A program made the position numbers and the translations under genes. A stretch of 10,544 nucleotides of DNA, from the NCBI GenBank assembly GCA_035591015.1, contig JAXIUW010222396.1, positions 1 to 10,544 on the forward strand. The letters are read 5' to 3'. Below, in pieces: positions 6,101 through 10,544 of the stretch. Each line of letters starts with the position of its first letter. The stretch's first letter is position 1. The stretch is from Cephalothrix simula. Its lineage: Eukaryota > Nemertea > Palaeonemertea > Archinemertea > Cephalotrichidae. Below the pieces are notes generated by a model, which made no database searches, was not told where the DNA came from, and saw nothing but the letters and a program-made list of their open reading frames with translations.

Positions 6101-8387
6101 AATCATTTTAATTATAACAGTAAACATTTGAAGAACGAAGCTATAGAATGAAACCGTATCTAATCAGGTAGCCTTGGGTAAAATATCCCAACAGATAAGT
6201 CTACGGGAAATGGTCACGAACTGCATTGTCTTTAACTAGATTTTCTCGAGGATGCTCCAATCCCATTTACACCGTGCGTTTTTTAATCCGTTTTCTGCTC
6301 CTAATGTTTAAATGGGACTTGAGAATCTTAAGGTAAATCTTATGGAAAACGTTGATTCTAAAAGGTAATATTATGACTGTAAAATCATAGCTCGCTATTA
6401 ACTTGAGTGAAAGAAAAAAGGCCAGGAATTTCCAGTTCCTAGGATTTTTCTTATAGACGATTAAAGAGATTAAAAACGAACTTAAAGTAAACAGGTAAAT
6501 ATAAATAAAACACTAAACTAGCCTTTTAGTTAATGTTAAGTGATACTATTAATTTTTGCCGGTATGAACTATATACAGTTGCATTATATAGTAGTTTACC
6601 AGTGTTTACAAGCCTTAATATAAGAGGCCCTAGCTGAGATTTGTTAGGATCCTGGAGTTTGCTACTTCACCTTAACAGATGGTATAACAGAAACTCCAAG
6701 TAAACTAGCCTGATTTTAACCATGAGTTTCCCATCATAATATTACTAAATCATTACAATTTCCTATGATAGTTCATTACTAATTAGATTTCCCTGCTGAC
6801 AGAGGTCTGAGGTATAAAGGTAATAACCAATTTAAGAGTATGCAGATCTCTCTTTAAAGTCATTTAATGATTACTTTACGACTGATATACACTTCATGAT
6901 TACACTTCATGATTCTTATGATTTGATTAAAAATAAAGCATCACTAAGGAAATACAAAATTTTATATTTTAAAATTATTTTGAAATTCGATATGATATTA
7001 AAGATCTAAATTCCCTAAGGAATGATTAAGATTCAGCTGCCTGAACTAAACATACGGTTTAGGCAGTTTTAGCCGGTTTTAGAGGAAAATAAAACTATAT
7101 CTTGTTCATGTACTCACATGGTACTCTGAGTCTACTACTTTGATATAAAGAGAGGTATATCTGTCTGGGACGTTATAAATAAACTTAAGATATTTTGAAA
7201 AAAAGTTGAATGCATACCAAACTATCTAATTCATTATTTGTAGTGAAAAAAGGTTTTTCTGCACGAGCCTGTGAATAGAAAACAAAAAATTAAAACAAAA
7301 TTCATTAAAATTATTAACAATTGTTTCAGAATACATTGTACTATACTAGTACCCAGCTTGAAGTACCCATTCAGTTGTTTGAGACAGCTTCTATAAAGCA
7401 CTGCATATATTTTTTTCGGCGTTAAAAACGAATAAACATCAAGAAATTTTACACGTAAATTTTTGAAGATACATAAACAAAAACTATGTCATTTGAGGCC
7501 TGAAGATTAATTACTATACCTGCATTATCTAAAAGCAGCAATAAATGTTCAAAGATAAGGCTGTCAGTTCATATATCAAAGGGAAATATTTGTTATGAAA
7601 AAATGAAAATTGGTGATATAATATTACAATAAAAACGTATAGTCTTCGATCTACCAGCATGTAACAATAATGGACTAATAATCCCGGGTTGGAATGTTTT
7701 TCAAGATAACAAATACAACAAAGAGATTAAAGAAAAAAACCCTTACCTGCTTGGCAAAGACGGCTATATCCTCATTAAAAGACTCGGACGAGCATACATC
7801 ACCAGCTACGCCTGGTTCTCTAGGGGTACACGTTGCCAACTCACATTTTTCAAAAATTAAAGCCAATAACGGAAATATGGGATGCCTAAATATAGAAAAA
7901 ATCGAAAACACCTAAGAATTCTGGTCGACGATCATGTCAAAACCTAAACTGTCATCACTAATTTTACGGGATTATGTACTCTACCGTGTGACTTAGGTTA
8001 CAGGATAGATTTTAAGATGACAATAAAAAAGACTTCTCGACTTACCCATAAATTTGGTCTTTATCCCTTTTTACTTGGCTATCAGGTTGTGAAGACCCCA
8101 TAACACCAGGCATAGATGATGCAGTTGAATATGATGGATAGGACGCGTGGTGTAAAGGTGGGCCATGATTTAATGTCTGAGCGGATATATGAGTCTGCAT
8201 AGTTCGGTGTGGATCATACATTGAATGCCCGTCCATATTCCCATAATGGGGGATTTCATTTTCAAACTAAAAATAACATAATAGACACAATAAAATAATA
8301 AATCATTTTAATAGACACGGCCTCAATCGTTAATTTATAGTCATAATATTAATAACTCATAAACTTTAGTCTTACCCGTTGAGCCAT
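2997..8387 (-). CDS. Meis: MEIS/homothorax TALE homeobox transcription factor, 5' part (six exons; homeodomain outside window)
   Basis: Six exons (8376-8387, 8046-8266, 7747-7885, 7218-7268, 5589-5639, 2997-3164) join to 642 nt, 214 codons without a stop. MEIS/Hth proteins are nuclear cofactors that bind PBX/Exd through the N-terminal MEINOX domain, promote its nuclear localisation, and bind TGACAG sites through a TALE homeodomain. Seen here: MAQR start (1-4), a His/Ser/Pro-rich N-terminus with IPHYG and [17 protein letters not shown] (70-78), the first MEINOX block from [18 protein letters not shown] (79 onward) to FAKQ (124), the second block [17 protein letters not shown] (142-158) and [19 protein letters not shown] (160-178), then PIDLVIDD and a linker. 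The match to MEIS1/2 and Hth from memory is near-identical in MEINOX, unlike PREP/PKNOX, which diverges there. Known family members are roughly 390-490 residues, so about half is present. The missing half should continue left of position 1. Every splice site is canonical and nothing suggests a pseudogene. Confidence 0.97.
4147..4190. repeat. Nested inverted repeats in intron 5
   Basis: CCCTAGA (4147-4153) is complementary to TCTAGGG (4181-4187). ATCCCC (4165-4170) is complementary to GGGGAT (4185-4190). The two pairings overlap on the right arm and would be alternatives. Function is unknown. Confidence 0.4.
5541..5554. repeat. 14-bp palindrome near the exon 5 donor
   Basis: TATAGTATACTATA is perfectly self-complementary and lies 35-48 nt to the left of the exon 5 donor end (5588), within intron 5. 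AT-only palindromes of this size occur by chance in such DNA. Confidence 0.45.
5589..5639 (-). CDS. Meis: Meis exon 5: 51-nt exon, second MEINOX block
   Basis: The acceptor TACATTTTCAG precedes 5639 and the donor AAG|GTAATT follows 5589. Exactly 51 nt in phase 0 encode [17 protein letters not shown] (142-158), one residue different from the [18 protein letters not shown] recall for MEIS1 and identical to the fly Hth segment as I remember it. This amphipathic, leucine-rich helix belongs to the second conserved MEINOX block used for PBX/Exd binding. Like exon 4 it could be skipped without a frameshift, but removal would destroy the helix. Confidence 0.96.
6568..6592. repeat. 8-bp-arm inverted repeat in intron 4
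   Basis: ACTATATA (6568-6575) and TATATAGT (6585-6592) are perfect complements around a 9-nt loop. Given the AT-rich arms it is probably incidental. Confidence 0.4.
6888..6913. repeat. 13-bp perfect tandem duplication
   Basis: TACACTTCATGAT occurs twice head to tail in intron 4. It looks like a recent replication-slippage duplication. Confidence 0.85.
7037..7066. repeat. Bulged hairpin CTGCCT/AGGCAG in intron 4
   Basis: CTGCCT (7037-7042) pairs with AGGCAG (7061-7066), and AAAC with GTTT inside it after a five-base bulge. It is a short hairpin of unknown role. Confidence 0.4.
7218..7268 (-). CDS. Meis: Meis exon 4: 51-nt exon, divergent MEINOX linker
   Basis: The acceptor TTCTATTCACAG with a good pyrimidine tract precedes 7268, and the donor TTG|GTATGC follows 7218. 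Exactly 51 nt in phase 0 encode the 17 residues [17 protein letters not shown] (125-141). The vertebrate exon of the same length reads IRAEKPLFSSNPELDNL as I recall. Length, phase and the AEKP, F and ELD-L anchors agree, which makes the assignment firm although the exon is too short for an ORF scan. Four to six residues differ, more than in the exons on either side. It links the two MEINOX helical blocks. Skipping it would keep the frame. Confidence 0.93.
7269..7746 (-). other. Meis intron 3 (478 nt)
   Basis: A GT-AG phase-0 intron between FAKQ and the 51-nt exon 4. It is AT-rich. It contains one CTGTCA on the plus strand (TGACAG on the minus strand, the MEIS half-site) at about 7561-7566, a six-base match that could be chance. 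No further gene or structured element is seen. Confidence 0.9.
7747..7885 (-). CDS. Meis: Meis exon 3: first MEINOX block
   Basis: The acceptor CTATATTTAG precedes 7885 and the donor CAG|GTAAGG follows 7747. The 139-nt exon supplies the last base of the split Gly codon and then 46 residues (79-124). These run from [20 protein letters not shown] through [16 protein letters not shown] to [10 protein letters not shown]. This is the first conserved helical block of the MEINOX (Meis_PKNOX_N) domain, which contacts the PBC-A region of PBX/Exd. Compared with the vertebrate and fly proteins as I remember them (GVAGGDVC, GVQGGDVC), one Gly appears to be missing. Confidence 0.97.
7886..8045 (-). other. 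Meis intron 2 (160 nt)
   Basis: A short GT-AG phase-2 intron splitting the Gly codon that follows IY. The donor is GTAAGT and the acceptor tract is TTTTTTCTATATTTAG. Nothing else is recognised in it. Confidence 0.94.
8046..8266 (-). CDS. Meis: Meis exon 2: variable N-terminus
   Basis: The acceptor ATTTTTAG precedes 8266 and the donor ATGG|GTAAGT follows 8046. The exon is 221 nt, starting in phase 0 and ending after two bases of a Gly codon. It encodes residues 5-78: [20 protein letters not shown] at the start, then a His/Ser/Pro/Met-rich stretch containing LNHGPPLHH, and KRDKDQIYG at the end. IPHYG-MDG aligns with LPHYGGMDG of MEIS1, and MYDPH matches what I remember of Drosophila Hth. The reading frame continues upstream of the internal ATG at 8234-8236 right to the acceptor, so that ATG is not the true start. 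The middle (residues about 25-68) is the variable, probably disordered, part of the family. Confidence 0.95.
8267..8375 (-). other. Meis intron 1 (109 nt)
   Basis: A short GT-AG phase-0 intron between the MAQR codons and exon 2. The donor is GTAAGA and the acceptor ATTTTTAG. It is AT-rich with no other visible content. Confidence 0.92.
8376..8387 (-). CDS. Meis: Meis exon 1, coding part (MAQR) with start codon
   Basis: The minus strand reads ATGGCTCAACGG followed at once by the donor GTAAGA, giving M-A-Q-R. This is exactly the four-residue coding end of exon 1 that I recall for vertebrate MEIS1/2, and it joins in phase 0 to exon 2. The start is supported by an in-frame TAA at 8418-8420 with no ATG in frame between. 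The start context is mediocre (T at -3, G at +4). Exon 1 continues upstream as 5' UTR of unknown length. Such a short coding exon is easily missed by gene finders, which might instead start at the internal Met at 8236. Confidence 0.93.
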
Positions 8388-8611
8388 GCACAAGGCTGCT
8401 CTAGTTTCCAAATCGTATTAAAATTCCAGTACGTAACTATTTTAAAATTCCCAACGGATTAACAAAAATATAATCCACAATAGTGATGAGCCCACTGGCT
8501 GTCATGAACCCTTTAAATTGTCAAAGTGAGCGCCTCATTCTTGTACAGCCTTCAACCTAACCCGCGAAATAACAACTAAACTGTCTAAGCTCGTGGCTCA
8601 GACTACTAAAT

Positions 8612-8621
8612 CTGTCAATCA
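8612..8621 (-). promoter_or_regulatory. PBX-MEIS composite binding site, exact consensus TGATTGACAG
   Basis: The plus strand reads CTGTCAATCA, so the minus strand reads TGATTGACAG. This is the decamer known as the preferred composite site for PBX/Exd with MEIS/PREP/Hth (TGAT PBX half, TGACAG MEIS half). It lies 225 bp upstream of the Meis start codon, close to a CCAAT box and a second PBX-like site. The match is seen directly; use in vivo is inferred. Confidence 0.6.
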
Positions 8622-8631
8622 GAGGGAGCAG

Positions 8632-8636
8632 CCAAT
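8632..8636 (+). promoter_or_regulatory. CCAAT box (NF-Y type)
   Basis: CCAAT on the plus strand (ATTGG in gene orientation) sits 10 bp from the PBX-MEIS decamer and about 245 bp from the start codon. NF-Y sites often lie within about 100 bp of the start of transcription, and NF-Y with PBX/MEIS-family factors is a known promoter pairing. A five-base match alone is weak; the neighbourhood raises its interest. Confidence 0.4.
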
Positions 8637-8646
8637 TACACAGTGC

Positions 8647-8654
8647 GTCAATCA
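8647..8654 (-). promoter_or_regulatory. Second PBX-like site TGATTGAC
   Basis: The minus strand reads TGATTGAC followed by GC, matching eight of the ten bases of the composite decamer in order and keeping the full PBX core. It has the same orientation as the perfect site and lies 33 bp from it, with the CCAAT box about midway. Confidence 0.4.
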
Positions 8655-9574
8655 ATCCTGCCCATTTCACTCGCTGAATTGAAAACTTAGTAAATCTTAC
8701 GCCCATAGATCAAATCGCTCAGAAACAGCATGGATGTAACATACATTTTACCCACTTTAAAAACTTTATTTTTATCCAGAAAAATTTAAAAAAAAAAAAC
8801 TTAATTTAGTCATTGTACATCACTATTTTTAAAATTTTTAGATTTTAAGTTTTTACATACTTATCAGGTTTCCTTCTACAGCTGCTCCCCGTGTAAAAAG
8901 ATGACAAATCATCTATCTTAGATGTGACTGCTTTGGGGCTTTTGTGTCACTTGAGAAAAGCCACTAACAGCCAATTTTTAGCTCTAAAATAAAATTGAAA
9001 AAATTAAGCGGTTTAACTAATTTTAAAATGATTTTAAAAGATATATTAAAAAACATTACATACACATTAATGACACTTTACACGAGTTAGATCTAGATGA
9101 CATTAATTGATTAAATTACTCCAAAAGTAATGGGAATTGATAAAAAATATATATGTTGTTTTGTTGAGGATATTGATGAGTAATGAATTAACCTACCACT
9201 AGAACTATAAAAAAAACAATAATCTATGAAAAATAGTAAATATAGTACCCACCCTATATAATTTATAGATTATTAGAAGAATGATAAATACGTGTTACCG
9301 GTTTGACAATTATATGATCATTTATGAATTGAAAATACTATTAAACCAATAAATAATACCCAGATTTTAGTAAAATCGTCTTAAATAAGTGTCCGATATT
9401 TTAAATGGTTTAATACCGTAAAAATCGTCTCAAAATATCTATTACCCTTAATTATTTATTCAATTATAGTTTTAATTCTATAACTAATATAAATAATCAA
9501 ATGTCAAAACAAATCACGATTTATTGACCCGCGAATATCCGTAGAAATGATCTAGATGGACAGAAAATATTGAA

Positions 9575-9647
9575 GCTCCGCCTACTTCGATTCGTAACGC
9601 CCACAAAAGCAGACGACATATTCAAGACAGAACCAAAACAACTTATA
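9575..9647 (-). promoter_or_regulatory. Possible distal promoter patch (GC-box-like motifs, TATA-like TATAAG)
   Basis: On the minus strand this GC-richer patch carries, in transcript order, TATAAG (9642-9647), GTGGGCG (9598-9604, KLF/EGR-like) and GGCGGAGC (9575-9582, Sp1-like). It is about 1.2 kb upstream of the start codon. The motifs are short and the order is not that of a textbook promoter, so this is only a candidate for an alternative or distal start. Confidence 0.2.
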
Positions 9648-9976
9648 AAACCTAAAAACTTTCAAAATTTCAACTTACAAAAATTTATTCATTTCATATT
9701 TTCTTCTCCGAAATTAACTGCAGAATAAGAAAATATATATTTAATTTCAATGCATAACTTCACAGATTAAAAATAATAATACGTACCTTTAAATTTATAG
9801 TAATTTATTTTTCAAGAAGAGAGTTGATTCTGACAGGATCAGGGATTCCTATTTAAAAAAATTTCAAAAGGAATTAATAGTTAATTTAACATAATCACGT
9901 AGCAAAGTGGTGTCCAATCGGCTACCCAGGCCCCCAAAAGAGTAAACAAATAGTGTCTTTTTGGGCCCTTCGAGGT

Positions 9977-10005
9977 AAATTTAATATAGCCAAATTTAAT
10001 ATAGC
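9977..10005. repeat. 14-bp direct repeat, period 15
   Basis: AAATTTAATATAGC occurs at 9977-9990 and again at 9992-10005 with one base between. It is a small tandem duplication in the upstream region. Confidence 0.85.
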
Positions 10006-10432
10006 TCTTGGCTTTTTGACCACCCAAAATAGCTAACCATAACGTACATTATGGGTAGTATGGGTGCTTGGCTGCGTAATAAAGTCATAATATCATAAGA
10101 CGGAATATATTATTATACCCGAGCTATTGAATAATACTCAAATTTTTCAATTAAATTTGTCAATCAAATTTTAATATAATCTATCGGATAGAAATTTTTA
10201 ACTAAAATCAAAATATTAGTGCTAAAGCATAGATAAAAAGCCCCTAAATCAGTTATTAATTCCAATTTTAGATTATAAAGTACCAATTAATCAGGTGCAT
10301 CGTGTGCAACATATGATTATTTATCAATATATCAGATATTTTATCAGAAAAAGAATCCTTATTGTCAATGATCCATCGAAATAAACGATTAAGTCGATAT
10401 ATATATATACATAATAGGACGGGAAAATTGGA

Positions 10433-10451
10433 TGTGCAGAAAAACTGCACA
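10433..10451. repeat. Perfect hairpin TGTGCAG/CTGCACA next to a C homopolymer
   Basis: A 7-bp perfect stem (TGTGCAG at 10433-10439, CTGCACA at 10445-10451) with an AAAAA loop is followed by an A run and then ten Cs at 10459-10468. Homopolymer lengths here may be unreliable in the assembly. Confidence 0.6.
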
Positions 10452-10544
10452 AAAAAAGCCCCCCCCCCACCTAAAAACTTTGAAACCATAAGAGTTACCC
10501 CATAAACTATATATTTTTGGAAAGGGCATGACTTAAATAGGAAA

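Larger units (their letters stand above)
5640..7217 (-). other. Meis intron 4 (1578 nt)
   Basis: A GT-AG phase-0 intron between the two 51-nt exons. No other coding exon was recognised on either strand. It contains a 13-bp perfect tandem duplication at 6888-6913, an 8-bp-arm inverted repeat at 6568-6592 and a bulged hairpin at 7037-7066. Such elements are common in AT-rich introns and none has an evident function. Confidence 0.88.
8388..10544 (-). promoter_or_regulatory. Meis upstream region and 5' UTR (extent unknown)
   Basis: This is everything 5' of the Meis start codon in transcript direction. No other coding gene was recognised on either strand. The first 350 bp (8388-8740) are clearly less AT-rich than the rest and hold the PBX-MEIS and CCAAT motifs, so they are the best candidate for proximal promoter or 5' UTR. 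From 8760 to 9530 the sequence is AT-rich with nothing recognised. A small GC-richer patch lies at 9530-9620, and another at 9900-10080 contains a 15-bp tandem duplication. No transcription start can be fixed from sequence. Confidence 0.6.

Noticed and set aside
7694-7915. 73-codon plus-strand open frame
   Set aside because: It is the antisense shadow of Meis exon 3; codon constraint on the minus strand explains its openness.
8042-8236. Internal Met at 8236 as the start of the protein
   Set aside because: The frame is open upstream through [10 protein letters not shown] to a good acceptor, and MAQR with its own donor sits 109 nt further up, matching the family start.
9914-9924. TAGCCGATTGG on the minus strand, resembling a tRNA A box
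   Set aside because: No B box follows within the expected distance, so neither a tRNA gene nor an intact tRNA-derived SINE is supported. It might be a decayed relic.
10268-10489. 73-codon minus-strand open frame with a Gly run
   Set aside because: The Gly run comes from the C homopolymer and the rest is AT-driven; no evidence of a gene.
1-10544. Prokaryotic or phage systems, CRISPR arrays, defence islands
   Set aside because: The spliced animal transcription-factor gene with canonical introns shows this is animal DNA; no regularly spaced repeats or operon-like ORFs are present.

Overview
The window is eukaryotic, AT-rich genomic DNA, almost certainly from an invertebrate animal. It carries the 5' half of one gene on the minus strand: a MEIS/homothorax TALE-class homeobox gene. 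I rebuilt six coding exons that join in frame to 214 codons, from the start codon at 8387 down to a splice donor at 2996/2997. Every junction has a GT donor and an AG acceptor. The encoded part holds the MAQR start, the variable N-terminus and the whole MEINOX (MEIS N-terminal, PBX/Exd-binding) region. The exons encoding the homeodomain and C-terminus are not in the window and must lie beyond its left edge. Two of the six exons are only 51 nt and one is only 12 coding nt, so a plain ORF scan misses them.

Layout in transcript order (right to left): 8388-10544 is upstream and 5'-UTR sequence, with a consensus PBX-MEIS composite site plus a CCAAT box about 225-265 bp before the ATG. Exon 1 is 8376-8387 (MAQR). 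Exon 2 is 8046-8266. Exon 3 is 7747-7885 (first MEINOX helices). Exons 4 and 5 are 7218-7268 and 5589-5639 (two 51-nt exons). Exon 6 is 2997-3164 (end of MEINOX plus a Ser/Thr/Gly/Pro-rich linker). Introns 1-5 are 109, 160, 478, 1578 and 2424 nt, small for this gene family. The left 3 kb is the start of intron 6. It is less AT-rich in patches and carries diverged repeats, a GC-rich foldback element and a block of non-Meis sequence, so it looks like the place where mobile-element debris has accumulated.

Residues such as MYDPH near the N-terminus and DSL-MVQAIQ across the exon 4/5 junction recall protostome homothorax as I remember it, while MAQR, IPHYG and NHGPPL recall vertebrate MEIS1. A bilaterian invertebrate is likely, but the phylum cannot be fixed from this. 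I saw no prokaryotic operon, CRISPR array, viral gene or wholly new system. The points most worth a second look are the PBX-MEIS/CCAAT cluster at the gene's own start (possible autoregulation), the chance of a homeodomain-less isoform by read-through into intron 6, and the oddly divergent 51-nt exon 4 in an otherwise near-invariant domain.
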